This document shows positions 1-8,159 of a stretch of DNA of 64,000 bases, one piece after another. Within the stretch, counting starts at the first letter, position 1; every line of letters starts with the position of its first letter. Source of the DNA: Aeromicrobium ginsengisoli (lineage in GTDB: Bacteria > Actinomycetota > Actinomycetes > Propionibacteriales > Nocardioidaceae); assembly GCF_004134905.2 (NCBI RefSeq), contig NZ_SDPQ02000002.1:186001-250000 (forward strand), given 5' to 3'. The notes under the pieces are model-generated. The model searched no databases. It was not told the origin of the DNA and worked only from the letters and a program-made list of their open reading frames with translations. The position numbers and the translations under genes are program-made.

Positions 1-2156
1 CGCGCGAGGCCGCCGACGCGCTCGGTCTGCAGGTCGGTGACCGCGTCGAGGCCGAGGACGAGCAGCACCGCACGGCCACGATCGTGATCAGCGGGATCTT
101 CGTCGCGGGCGACCGGGACGACCACGTCTGGGCCGCCGTGCCGGAGCTGCTGCATCCGATCATCGGGCGCTCCGACCAGCTGACCAGCGTCTCGGCGGCG
201 GCGATCGTCTCGACCGACTCGCTGCCGGACTTCCAGCTCGCTCTGCCGTTCGACGACCTGACCACTCGCGTCGTCTTCAGCCCACAGCCGTCGCAGGTGC
301 GGTGGAAACAGACCGAACGGCTGATGCAGGCGATCGTGTCGCTCAAGACGTCCGGTTCGCGGGGGAGCAGCGAGGTCTCGTGGGACAGCCTGCTCGATCA
401 GGTCCTGCTCGACAGTCGCGCCACGGTGTCGGCCGCGCAGGGGCAGGCGACAGTGCTGATCGTCGGACTGCTCGCGGGCGTGACGCTGATCCTGGTGCTC
501 GCGGCGGACCTGGTGGTGCGCCGGCGGTCGGACTCACTTGTGCTGATGCGCGAGCGCGGTGCCTCGTTGATGGGCATCTTCTCCGAGCTGGCCGCCGAGT
601 CCGTGGTCGTGGCTCTCGTCGGCTCCGCACTCGGGACGCTCGTCACGTGGCTGCTGGTCGGCGACGTCGGCTGGCGGTGGTCCCTGCCGGTGCTGGTCAT
701 CGCGACACTCGCCGGTCCGGTGCTGGCCACGACGCGCGCCGCCCGAGCTGCGGACGATCGCCGGGTGCCAGCCAACCGCTCGGCGCGCCGAGCCGTGGCC
801 CGGGCGCGGAGCGTGCGGCGACTCCTCGTCGAAGGGGTCGTGCTGGCCGTGGCCGTCCTCACGTACGTGGCACTCCATCAGCGTGGCGTCGTGGGTGATG
901 GGGACCTGACCGCGTCGTCCGCGCCGACCTGGTTCGCGATCGTCGGCGGCCTCCTGCTCGTCCGGGTCCTGCCGCCCGCGACGCGGCTGGTGCTGGCCCG
1001 GGCGCGTCGCGTGCTCGGCGCCGTGCCACTCGTCGTCGCGGCCCGGACCTCCCGATCAGCGGGCCGGGCACTGCCGCTCCTCGTGGTGGCGGTCACGGTG
1101 GCCCAGCTGACGACGGCGGTCGCACTCGTGGCGACCGAGCAGCACGGTCAGGCCGCGGGCGCCCTGCAGTCGGTCGGTGGTGACGCCTCTTGGGAGACGG
1201 CGCCTGACCGATCCGTCTCAGCTGCCGCTGCCAAGGTCTCGAGCAGTGCGGGGGTGCGCGCCGCAGCCGCGGCGCGAGTCGTCGAAGGCTTCGGCCTGGC
1301 GTCCGGCTCGAGCTCCGCGACGGTGCGGCTGGTGATCGTCGACTCCACGGCGTACCAGCGGGTCCTGGCGGCCAGCCCGCTGCCGGACGCTCCGCAGCTC
1401 GCGCGGCTGCACCGCCGGGCTGACGGCAAGGTCCCCGCGTTGCTGCTGGGTGGCGATCGCGACCTCCGCGACGACCTCCAGGTGCGGTGGGAGGACACGC
1501 CCGTGCCGCTCACGGTGGTCGGTGTCGCCCCGCGGGTCGGCGACTCCACCGAACCCGTGCTGGTCATCGACCGGGCGGAGTTCGAGTCAGCAGGCGTGGT
1601 GGCCGACCCCGGAACCGTATGGGCTGTCGGGCCGGGCGCTGCTGCTGCCCTGAAGTCCGCGGCCGGGACGGCCGGCACGGTGGACGTGCTCACCGACGTC
1701 GTCGATGCTCGCCGCTCAGCGCCGCTGGCGTCCGGTCTCGTACGCCTGGCCGTCGCCTCGGCAGTGCTCCTGCTGATGTTCGCGGTGCTCGGGGTGGCCT
1801 TGGCCGCGGCTGCCGAAGCGCCAGTCAGGGCCGAGTCGTTGGGCCGCCTCCGATCGCTCGGGCTGGGTCGTCTCGACGTACGCAGAGTGCTGCTCGGCGA
1901 GCTCGTCAGCCCGGTCGTGGTCGGTGCCGTCGCCGGTGTGGTGCTCGGCGCCGGCGCGGCCGTCGTGATGTTCGGCTCGCTCTCGCTCGAGCTGATCACC
2001 GGCCAGTCCGCGACGCCGGGCCTGGTCGTGCCGTGGTGGACCAGCCTGACAGTCGTCGGCCTCGTCGGGACCGCGATGCTCATCGCCGTCGCCGAGGCGG
2101 CACGGGTCGGTCGCCTGCCACTCGCCGCACTGCTCCGTGGCGGGGACCAGCGCTGA
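1..2156 (+). CDS. FtsX-like ABC transporter permease (5'-truncated by window edge)
   Basis: The frame is open from base 3 and enters from outside the window, so the N-terminus is missing; a GTG at base 84 is internal, not the start. About 717 codons are visible. A soluble extracytoplasmic part is followed by a hydrophobic helix near bases 444-520 and a cytoplasmic stretch with the motif LMRERGASLMGIF, typical of the FtsX core. Several more helices follow, then a second copy of the domain near the C-terminus with the related motif LGRLRSLGLGRLDVRRVLL and a final pair of helices. Two FtsX cores in one chain fit the large MacB/LolC-like permeases that work with a separate ATPase in export or lipid/lipoprotein handling. 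The substrate cannot be inferred, and the partner ATPase presumably lies upstream of the window. Confidence 0.85.
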   Translation, partial: REAADALGLQVGDRVEAEDEQHRTATIVISGIFVAGDRDDHVWAAVPELLHPIIGRSDQLTSVSAAAIVSTDSLPDFQLALPFDDLTTRVVFSPQPSQVRWKQTERLMQAIVSLKTSGSRGSSEVSWDSLLDQVLLDSRATVSAAQGQATVLIVGLLAGVTLILVLAADLVVRRRSDSLVLMRERGASLMGIFSELAAESVVVALVGSALGTLVTWLLVGDVGWRWSLPVLVIATLAGPVLATTRAARAADDRRVPANRSARRAVARARSVRRLLVEGVVLAVAVLTYVALHQRGVVGDGDLTASSAPTWFAIVGGLLLVRVLPPATRLVLARARRVLGAVPLVVAARTSRSAGRALPLLVVAVTVAQLTTAVALVATEQHGQAAGALQSVGGDASWETAPDRSVSAAAAKVSSSAGVRAAAAARVVEGFGLASGSSSATVRLVIVDSTAYQRVLAASPLPDAPQLARLHRRADGKVPALLLGGDRDLRDDLQVRWEDTPVPLTVVGVAPRVGDSTEPVLVIDRAEFESAGVVADPGTVWAVGPGAAAALKSAAGTAGTVDVLTDVVDARRSAPLASGLVRLAVASAVLLLMFAVLGVALAAAAEAPVRAESLGRLRSLGLGRLDVRRVLLGELVSPVVVGAVAGVVLGAGAAVVMFGSLSLELITGQSATPGLVVPWWTSLTVVGLVGTAMLIAVAEAARVGRLPLAALLRGGDQR

Positions 2157-2230
2157 CGATGCGACGAGTGCCACACGTCGAGGGATGAGATACGTCCAGA
2201 CCTATTGGGCGCTGGCCCTACGCTTCTCCC

Positions 2231-3106
2231 ATGAAGTTCACCCCCTACGGCGGCCTGACCGCCATCGCCGCTGCGGCGCTCGTCCTGACGTCCGCGTGCG
2301 CCCCCGCCGACTCCGAGGGCGACACCGCCCCCAAGAGCGCCTCCGCCCTCGCCGACTGCAAGCCGGCCAACCTGCCGCTCATCAAGGCCGGCACGTTCAC
2401 GATCGCGACCGACGACCCCGCGTACGACCCGTGGTTCAGCAACAATGACCCCTCCAACGGCAAGGGCTTCGAGTCCGCCGTGGCCTACGCCGTGGCCGAC
2501 AAGCTCGGCTTCGCCACGTCCGACGTCACGTGGGTCAAGGCCGGGTTCAACCAGGCCATCCAGCCCGGCAAGAAGTCGTTCGACGTCGACATCAACCAGT
2601 TCTCGATCTCGAGCTCGCGCGCCAAGGCCGTCGACTTCTCGAGCCCCTATTACTCCGCTGCCCAGGCGATCATCACGCTCAAGAGCTCGAAGTACGCCGG
2701 CGCGACGACCCTCGCGGAGCTCAAGGACGCCAAGCTCGGTGCCCAGATCGCGACGACGTCGCTCGACGCCATCACCGACCAGATCAAGCCGGCCACCAAG
2801 CCGCTGGTCTACGACGACACGTCCAAGGCGGCCCAGGCGCTGCAGAACAAGCAGGTGGACGCGATCGTCGCGGATCTGCCGACGGCCTACTACCTCACCT
2901 CAGCCGAGATCAACGGCGGCACGATCGTCGGGCAGTTCCAGCCGACCAAGGGCAAGCAGGAGCAGTTCGGCCTGCTGCTCTCCAAGGACAGCAAGCTGAC
3001 GCCGTGCGTCAGCGCCGCGGTCGACGCCCTGGCCAAGGACGGCACGCTCGACAAGCTCAAGAACGAGTGGCTCAACCAGGCGACCGACGTCCCTGAGCTG
3101 AAGTGA
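2231..3106 (+). CDS. Polar amino-acid ABC transporter substrate-binding lipoprotein
   Basis: This 291-residue protein begins with a lipoprotein signal whose lipobox LTSAC places the lipidated cysteine at residue 23, so it is anchored on the outer face of the membrane. The remainder is a family-3 solute-binding protein (SBP_bac_3), with motifs such as FTIATDDPAYDPWF at the start of lobe 1 and KAVDFSSPYY in the ligand cleft. It is first in a three-gene unit with a permease and ATPase, each overlapping the previous gene by 4 bp, so it is the receptor of a polar amino-acid importer (glutamate/glutamine/cystine class; exact ligand unknown). No Shine-Dalgarno sequence is visible. A TACGCT hexamer at 2219-2224 lies exactly 6 nt before the ATG, so the mRNA may be leaderless. 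Confidence 0.92.
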   Translation: MKFTPYGGLTAIAAAALVLTSACAPADSEGDTAPKSASALADCKPANLPLIKAGTFTIATDDPAYDPWFSNNDPSNGKGFESAVAYAVADKLGFATSDVTWVKAGFNQAIQPGKKSFDVDINQFSISSSRAKAVDFSSPYYSAAQAIITLKSSKYAGATTLAELKDAKLGAQIATTSLDAITDQIKPATKPLVYDDTSKAAQALQNKQVDAIVADLPTAYYLTSAEINGGTIVGQFQPTKGKQEQFGLLLSKDSKLTPCVSAAVDALAKDGTLDKLKNEWLNQATDVPELK

Positions 3107-3942
3107 CCCCGAGCGAGCGCCAGCTCGAGCGCGAGCGCTACCGCCGTCGACGCACCCTGACCCGGGGTGCGGTGGCGGCGGTCTCGACGATCGTCGTGAT
3201 CGGGCTGCTGGTCTACGTCGTCGGCAGCTCGCCGGGCTGGGAGCGGGTCCACAAGACGTACTTCTGGTGGCCGGACGCCAAGGCGGCCTTCCCCGAGGTC
3301 GCCCGCTCGTTCTGGCTCAACATCCGGCTGTTCCTGGTCGTCGAGGTGCTGGTCCTGATCGTGGGCGTCCTCGTGGCGATCGTCCGGGTGATCCCGGCGC
3401 CGGCGCTCGCACCGGTCAAGCTCCTCGCGGTGGTGTACGCCGATGTCTTCCGCGGGACGCCGACGCTGCTGATCGTGCTGCTGGTCGGCTTCGGCCTGCC
3501 GGCCCTCAACCTCACCGGCATGCCGACGAGCCTGTTCTGGCTCGGCGTCATCGCCCTGACGCTGAGCTATGGCGCATACGTCGCCGAGGTCATCCGCGCC
3601 GGGATCCTGTCGATCCACCCGACGCAGTGGGCCAGCGGTCGCGCGCTCGGCATGTCGTACGGCCAGACGATGCGCCACGTCGTGCTGCCGCAGGCGCTCC
3701 GCCGGGTCGCTCCGCCGCTGCTCAACGACTTCGTGTCGCTGCAGAAGGACACCGCGCTGCTGTCGACGATCGGACTCGTCGAGTCGCTGCGCGCCGCCCA
3801 GGTCATCTCGGGCAAGGACTTCATCTTCACGCCGTACGTCGTGGCGGCGGCGTTCTTCATCGCCGCGACGATCCCGCTGGCGCGCTTCACCGACTACCTC
3901 ACGGTGCGGTCGCTGCGCCGCGAGAACGGACTCGTCACATGA
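3103..3942 (+). CDS. Amino-acid ABC transporter permease (His/Glu/Gln/Arg family)
   Basis: A 279-residue membrane protein starting at a GTG that overlaps the stop codon of the binding-protein gene (GTGA), which indicates translational coupling. It has a first membrane helix near residues 22-44 and then the HisM/GlnP-type transmembrane core. The cytoplasmic EAA loop that docks onto the ATPase is readable as ASGRALGMSYGQTMRHVVLP, about 180 residues in. The motif VFRGTPTLLIVLLVGFGLP is characteristic of the polar amino-acid permease family. It forms the channel of the importer encoded by the flanking genes, probably as a homodimer because there is only one permease gene. Confidence 0.93.
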   Translation: MTPSERQLERERYRRRRTLTRGAVAAVSTIVVIGLLVYVVGSSPGWERVHKTYFWWPDAKAAFPEVARSFWLNIRLFLVVEVLVLIVGVLVAIVRVIPAPALAPVKLLAVVYADVFRGTPTLLIVLLVGFGLPALNLTGMPTSLFWLGVIALTLSYGAYVAEVIRAGILSIHPTQWASGRALGMSYGQTMRHVVLPQALRRVAPPLLNDFVSLQKDTALLSTIGLVESLRAAQVISGKDFIFTPYVVAAAFFIAATIPLARFTDYLTVRSLRRENGLVT

Positions 3943-4676
3943 GCAGCAGCGTGCTGAGGGCCGACGCGGTCCACAAGTCGTTCAACGGCACCGAGGTGCT
4001 CAAGGGCATCGATCTCGACGTCGCCGAGGGTGAGGTCGTGTGTCTGATCGGCGCCTCGGGCTCCGGCAAGTCGACGTTGCTGCGCTGCCTCAACCTGCTC
4101 GAGCAGGTCGACGACGGCGACATCTGGCTCGGCGATGCCGAGATCACCGATCCGCGCATCGACGTCGACGCGATCCGGCGCCGGATCGGCATCGTCTTCC
4201 AGGCGTACAACCTCTTCCCGCACAAGACCGTGCTCGACAACATCGTGCTGGCGCCGGTCAAGGCCGGCGGCCGCAGTCGCGCGGAGGCGGCGTCGACGGC
4301 GCTCGAGCTGCTCGCCCGGATCGGCCTCGAGGACCGCGCCGGCGCCTATCCCGATGCCCTGTCGGGCGGCCAGCAGCAGCGGGTCGCGCTCGTCCGGGCG
4401 ATCGCGATGCGGCCCGAGGTGCTCCTGCTCGACGAGATCACGTCGGCGCTCGATCCGATGCTGGTCGGCGAGGTGCTGGACGTCATCCGTGACCTGCGCA
4501 CCGAGGGGATGACGATCGTCATGGCGACGCACGAGATGGCGTTCGCGCGCGAGGTCGCCGACCGCATCGTCTTCATGGCCGACGGGCGCATCGAGGAGTC
4601 CGGTCCGCCGGACCAGCTGTTCACGGCGCCGCAGAGCGCACGTACCGCTGAGTTCCTGGCCCGCCACCGCTCGTGA
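3939..4676 (+). CDS. Amino-acid ABC transporter ATP-binding protein (GlnQ-like)
   Basis: The 245-residue ATPase starts at an ATG overlapping the permease stop (ATGA). Walker A is GASGSGKST at residues 38-46. The Q-loop region (IVFQAYNLFPHKTVLDN), signature LSGGQQQRVALVRA, Walker B VLLLDEITSALDP and a switch histidine in MATHEMAF are all intact. The second residue after the Walker B DE is Ile-Thr rather than the more common Pro-Thr, a variant that keeps the catalytic Glu. An open frame extends far upstream, but it only runs through the permease gene out of frame. It energises the amino-acid importer. No clear terminator follows; the next gene is sigK. Confidence 0.95.
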   Translation: MSSSVLRADAVHKSFNGTEVLKGIDLDVAEGEVVCLIGASGSGKSTLLRCLNLLEQVDDGDIWLGDAEITDPRIDVDAIRRRIGIVFQAYNLFPHKTVLDNIVLAPVKAGGRSRAEAASTALELLARIGLEDRAGAYPDALSGGQQQRVALVRAIAMRPEVLLLDEITSALDPMLVGEVLDVIRDLRTEGMTIVMATHEMAFAREVADRIVFMADGRIEESGPPDQLFTAPQSARTAEFLARHRS

Positions 4677-4741
4677 ATCGCGAGAGGACCCCTTCAATGC
4701 GATGATGCTGGCCCGAGCCCGCACAAAGGTGCTCGAGCGAC

Positions 4742-4769
4742 CCATCCGGGACTGAGGCAGCTTCGAATG
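4742..4769 (+). promoter_or_regulatory. Candidate SigK-type promoter of sigK-rskA
   Basis: CCATCC (4742-4747), 16 nt, then CGAATG (4764-4769). The same architecture recurs before the FAD-oxidoreductase operon and before the molybdopterin-oxidoreductase/fasciclin operon. As I recall, mycobacterial SigK recognises a CCATCC/CCGAAT-type pair, so this would be an autoregulatory promoter. An in-frame ATG (4767) lies inside the -10 element, which argues against it being the start codon. Confidence 0.6.
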
Positions 4770-4802
4770 ATTGGCAAGAACCCCTTTCGATCGGAGAGCC
4801 AC

Positions 4803-5399
4803 GTGACCCGCAGCGCTGCGCACCTGCGCCTTGCCGACGCGTCGTCCGACGAGCCGGCCGCCGACGCAGGCCAGCTCCTCGTCCGCGTGGGACGGGGTGA
4901 CGAACAGGCGTTCGCCGCGGTCTACGACCTGCTCGGCGCCTCGGTCTACGGTCTGGCCCGCCGGGTCGTACGCGATCCGGCCCGGGCCGAGGAGATCGCC
5001 CAAGAGGTGTTCATCCAGGTCTGGCAGTCCGCGGCCCGGTTCGACCCGGCACGGGGGAGTGCGAAGGGCTGGGTCATGACACTCGCCCACCGCAGGGCGG
5101 TCGACGCCGTCCGGCACGACCAGGCGGCGACCAACCGCGAGAACAGCTATGACTGGTCGAACGGCCCCGACTACGACGAGGTCGAGGAGACCGTCAGCAT
5201 GACCCTCGAGCACGAACAGGTGCGCCGCTGCCTCGAGGGGCTCACCGAGCTGCAGCGTGAGGCCGTCAACCTGGCCTACTACAACGGCCACACCTACGCC
5301 GAGGTCGCGGAAGTCCTCGACGCCAATCCCGCCACCATCAAGACCCGGATACGCGACGGTCTCGTCCGCCTGCGCGACTGCATCGGAGTTCCGGCATGA
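4803..5399 (+). CDS. sigK: ECF RNA polymerase sigma factor SigK
   Basis: This 198-residue ECF sigma factor has region 2 around RAEEIAQEVFIQVWQSAARF and the DNA-melting segment GWVMTLAHRRAVDAVR. Region 4 is the helix-turn-helix YAEVAEVLDANPATIKTRIRDG. The GTG at 4803 is chosen because a good Shine-Dalgarno (GGAGAG) sits about 5 nt upstream; an ATG at 4767 in the same frame lies within the putative -10 box. The next gene overlaps by 4 bp and encodes an RskA-like anti-sigma factor. The downstream FAD-oxidoreductase/DUF1365/DUF1295 genes match the neighbours of mycobacterial sigK (Rv0445c locus), which supports the SigK assignment over other ECF groups. It is expected to drive the three matching promoters in this window. 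Confidence 0.88.
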   Translation: MTRSAAHLRLADASSDEPAADAGQLLVRVGRGDEQAFAAVYDLLGASVYGLARRVVRDPARAEEIAQEVFIQVWQSAARFDPARGSAKGWVMTLAHRRAVDAVRHDQAATNRENSYDWSNGPDYDEVEETVSMTLEHEQVRRCLEGLTELQREAVNLAYYNGHTYAEVAEVLDANPATIKTRIRDGLVRLRDCIGVPA

Positions 5400-6097
5400 C
5401 CACAGATCTGCACTCCCTCCTCGCACCGTACGTCCTCGACGCCCTCGAACCTGCCGAGCGCGCGCAGTTCGAGGCGCACCTCGTGCAGTGCCCCGACTGC
5501 CGGTCCGAGCTCGGCGGCCTGCAGGCGACGGCGACCCGGCTCGGCGAGTCCCAGAGCCAGGAGCCCCCGGCCGCCCTGCGCCAGAGGCTGCTGGCGGCGA
5601 TCGGCTCGATCCCGCAGGAGCGCCCGCTCGTCACCTCGATCAACCAACGTCGCGGACTGCGCCAGAGGCTGCCGCAGCTCGTCGCAGCGGCGGCGCTCGT
5701 GCTGGCTGCCGCGGGTGGTGGAGGCTACCTCGTCGAGCGCGACCATGCGCAGGACCGGGAGCGCCAGCTCGCCGACATCACCTCCGTCCTCGGCGCGGCT
5801 GACGCCGCCACCACGGCGCAGGACTTCCCCAACGGCGGGACGGTCCGCCTCGTCACGTCCAAGAAGCGCGATGCCGCCGTGGTCGTCGCCCACAGCCTGC
5901 CGGCGCTCGACGGCGGCAAGGTCTATCAGGTCTGGCTCATCAGGAGCTCCAAGGCCGAGTCGCAGGGCACGTTCTCCCGATCCGGCGAGATGGTCATGAA
6001 GGACCTGTCCAGCGCCGACGAGCTGGCGGTGACGGTCGAGCCCAGCGGTGGTTCCGACCAGCCCACGACGGCGCCGGTGCTGAACGTACCGGTGTGA
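5396..6097 (+). CDS. rskA: Anti-sigma-K factor RskA
   Basis: A 233-residue single-pass membrane protein starting at an ATG that overlaps the sigK stop (ATGA). The cytoplasmic N-terminal part carries an H-x3-C-x2-C motif (His28, Cys32, Cys35) like zinc-associated anti-sigma domains. A transmembrane helix lies at about residues 93-111. The extracytoplasmic C-terminal part matches the RskA domain (motif KVYQVWLI). In the known system RskA holds SigK at the membrane and regulated proteolysis releases it; the same is inferred here from gene order and domain layout. The gene ends 74 bp before the next unit, which has its own SigK-like promoter. Confidence 0.88.
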   Translation: MTTDLHSLLAPYVLDALEPAERAQFEAHLVQCPDCRSELGGLQATATRLGESQSQEPPAALRQRLLAAIGSIPQERPLVTSINQRRGLRQRLPQLVAAAALVLAAAGGGGYLVERDHAQDRERQLADITSVLGAADAATTAQDFPNGGTVRLVTSKKRDAAVVVAHSLPALDGGKVYQVWLIRSSKAESQGTFSRSGEMVMKDLSSADELAVTVEPSGGSDQPTTAPVLNVPV

Positions 6098-6106
6098 CTC
6101 CCTGAC

Positions 6107-6134
6107 CAATCCATGCGTTCGCCGGCTTCGAACT
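6107..6134 (+). promoter_or_regulatory. Candidate SigK-type promoter of the FAD-oxidoreductase operon
   Basis: CAATCC (6107-6112), 16 nt, then CGAACT (6129-6134). Spacing and -10 core are the same as at 4742 and 11233. The predicted transcript would start near 6141 and have a leader of about 30 nt with a GGAG-like ribosome site before the ATG at 6172. Confidence 0.6.
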
Positions 6135-6171
6135 CTGGGTAGTACCGGTCCTTCGGAGCAGGGAGTTCAGC

Positions 6172-7434
6172 ATGGGCAGACGACAGGTCGCCGTCATCGG
6201 GAGTGGAGTGGCGGGCCTGACCGCCGGCTATCTCCTGCAACGCGTCGCCGACGTGACGATGTACGAGGCCGACGGGCGGCTGGGTGGCCATGCGCACACG
6301 CATGAGCTGCTCGACCCCGACGGCCGTTCGCTCAACGTCGACAGCGGCTTCATCGTGCACAACCGGCAGACGTACCCGAACCTGACCCGCCTGTTCGACG
6401 AGCTCGGCGTCGAGACGCAGGAGTCCGAGATGAGCATGTCGATCCGGTGCGACGGCTGTGGGCTGCAGTACGCCGGCGCGCTCGGCGCGAGTGGGCTGTT
6501 CCCGACGATGCGCAACGCGGCGAACCCGCGCTTCCTCTACATGCTGACCGAGGTCAAGCGCTTCCACCGCCGTGCCCGGCGGCACCTCGCCGCCACCGAG
6601 GCGGACGACCTGACGCTCGACGAGTTTCTCGCCGAGGGCCGGTTCAGCCGCTACTTCCGCACCCATTTCGTCGTGCCCATGGTGGCCTGCGTGTGGTCGT
6701 GCGCCCCAGCAGAGGCCGGCGCCTATCCGGCGCGTTACCTCTTCGAGTTCCTCGCCAACCACGGCATGCTGTCGGTACGCGGCTCGCACCCCTGGCGGAC
6801 CGTGACCGGAGGATCGGCGAGCTACGTGGACAAGGTCGGCAAGCAGCTCTCGGCGGTCAACCTGCTGTCGCCCGTCAGGTCCGTCGTGCGTACGACCGGC
6901 GGTGTCCGGGTCATCGACGCGGACGACCAGGCGGCTGAGTTCGACGCCGTCGTCATCGCGACGCACCCCGACCAGGCGCTCGCGATGCTGGCCGAGCCGA
7001 CGGCGGCCGAGACCGCTGCCCTGGGCGCGTGGACGTACTCGAAGAACCGCGTCGCGCTGCACACCGACGCCTCAGTCCTGCCGCCGCTCCCACGGGCCCA
7101 GGCCGCCTGGAACTACCAGATGCCGACCTGCGAGGCCGCCGGTGGCGAGGTCAACGTCACGTACGACATGACGCGGCTGCAGCGCCTGCCCGGCCGGTCG
7201 CGCTACCTCGTCACGCTGAACGGTGATGACTCGGTCGACGCCGGCCAGCAGATCGCGGAGATGCTCTACGAGCACCCGGTCTTCACCCCCGAGTCGGTCG
7301 CCACCCGCGCCGACCTGCCGGCCCTCAACGACGGCGTCATCGCGTACGCCGGGGCCTATCACGGCTGGGGATTCCACGAGGACGGCTGCCGCTCGGGCGT
7401 CGCCGCGGCCGAGAGCCTGGGTGCTGCTTGGTGA
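6172..7434 (+). CDS. FAD/NAD(P)-binding amine-oxidase-like oxidoreductase (Rv0449c-type)
   Basis: A 420-residue flavoprotein with the dinucleotide-binding motif VAVIGSGVAGLTAG at the very N-terminus, then an acidic residue at the end of strand 2 (MYEADGRLGGHAHTH). This is the COG2907 type of predicted FAD-dependent oxidoreductase related to amine oxidases and phytoene desaturases. The C-terminal FAD contact region is near FHEDGCRSGVAAAESLG. The substrate is unknown. It begins a tightly packed operon (4-bp overlaps) with DUF1365 and DUF1295 genes, the same companions as in the mycobacterial sigK neighbourhood, where a fatty-acid modifying role has been suggested. Expression is probably SigK-dependent. 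No signal peptide, so cytosolic. Confidence 0.85.
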   Translation: MGRRQVAVIGSGVAGLTAGYLLQRVADVTMYEADGRLGGHAHTHELLDPDGRSLNVDSGFIVHNRQTYPNLTRLFDELGVETQESEMSMSIRCDGCGLQYAGALGASGLFPTMRNAANPRFLYMLTEVKRFHRRARRHLAATEADDLTLDEFLAEGRFSRYFRTHFVVPMVACVWSCAPAEAGAYPARYLFEFLANHGMLSVRGSHPWRTVTGGSASYVDKVGKQLSAVNLLSPVRSVVRTTGGVRVIDADDQAAEFDAVVIATHPDQALAMLAEPTAAETAALGAWTYSKNRVALHTDASVLPPLPRAQAAWNYQMPTCEAAGGEVNVTYDMTRLQRLPGRSRYLVTLNGDDSVDAGQQIAEMLYEHPVFTPESVATRADLPALNDGVIAYAGAYHGWGFHEDGCRSGVAAAESLGAAW

Positions 7435-8159
7435 GAGAGGCGCTCGCGAGCTACGACGTCACGATCGGTCACCGCCGGCGTGACGGGTTCGAGTACGCCT
7501 TCACGAACCGCGGCCGCACGTGGCTGGTCGACCTCGACGACGTGCCACGGCTGCCCGGACCGCTGCGCAGGCTGTGCTCCTTCAGCTCCGGCGACCACCT
7601 CGGTGCCCCCTCGCGGTCGCTGCGCGAGAACGTCGACGCGTGGCTCGCCGAGCGTGGCGTCGACCCGCCGGCCACCGTGCGCATGCTCGCCAGCCCACGC
7701 GTGCTCGGCCACGTTTTCAACCCGCTCAGCCTGTTCTACTGCCATGACGCGGACGGCACGCTGACCCACGTCGTGGCCGAGGTCCGCAACACGTACGGCG
7801 GACGGCGCTGCTATCTCCTGGAGCCGGCCGACAACGGCCGGGCGACGACCGACAAGACGTTCTACGTGTCGCCGTTCCACGGCGTCGACGGGCACTACGA
7901 GCTGGTCGTGCCCGCGCCGGGCGACGAGCTCTCGGTCACGGTGACGCTGCGCCGGCCCGATCGCCCTCCGTTCGTCGCGACGATGCGCGGCACGCGCCGC
8001 GCCGACGCCCGCCTCGCGTCCGCACTGCGCAAGCCGTGGGCCAACTGGACGGTCGACGTGATGATCCGCGTCCACGGCATCCGGCTGTTCCTCAAGGGCC
8101 TGCGGCCGGCGTCGCGTCCCGACCATCAACCCGACGACCTGACCAGGAGCTCACGATGA
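7431..8159 (+). CDS. DUF1365 family protein
   Basis: A 242-residue protein starting at a GTG that overlaps the oxidoreductase stop (GTGA); a TTG one codon earlier is an alternative. It matches the DUF1365 family, with the characteristic segment ASPRVLGHVFNPLSLFYC and the later segment VSPFHGVDGHYELVVP. The biochemical function is undetermined. It is usually encoded beside a COG2907 FAD oxidoreductase and a cyclopropane-fatty-acid-synthase-like methyltransferase. Here the methyltransferase is missing and a DUF1295 gene follows directly with a 4-bp overlap. No membrane segment is evident. A role in fatty-acid modification is inferred from partners only. Confidence 0.85.
   Translation: MREALASYDVTIGHRRRDGFEYAFTNRGRTWLVDLDDVPRLPGPLRRLCSFSSGDHLGAPSRSLRENVDAWLAERGVDPPATVRMLASPRVLGHVFNPLSLFYCHDADGTLTHVVAEVRNTYGGRRCYLLEPADNGRATTDKTFYVSPFHGVDGHYELVVPAPGDELSVTVTLRRPDRPPFVATMRGTRRADARLASALRKPWANWTVDVMIRVHGIRLFLKGLRPASRPDHQPDDLTRSSR

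Noticed and set aside
84-86. Start of the first permease gene at 84
   Set aside because: The frame stays open to the window edge and upstream codons look like coding sequence of the same domain.
3267-3938. Upstream extension of the amino-acid ATPase frame
   Set aside because: It is the permease gene read out of frame; the ATPase begins at the overlapping ATG at 3939.
4767-4802. ATG start for sigK at 4767
   Set aside because: The ATG lies within the putative SigK-type -10 element and has no ribosome site; the GTG at 4803 has GGAGAG.
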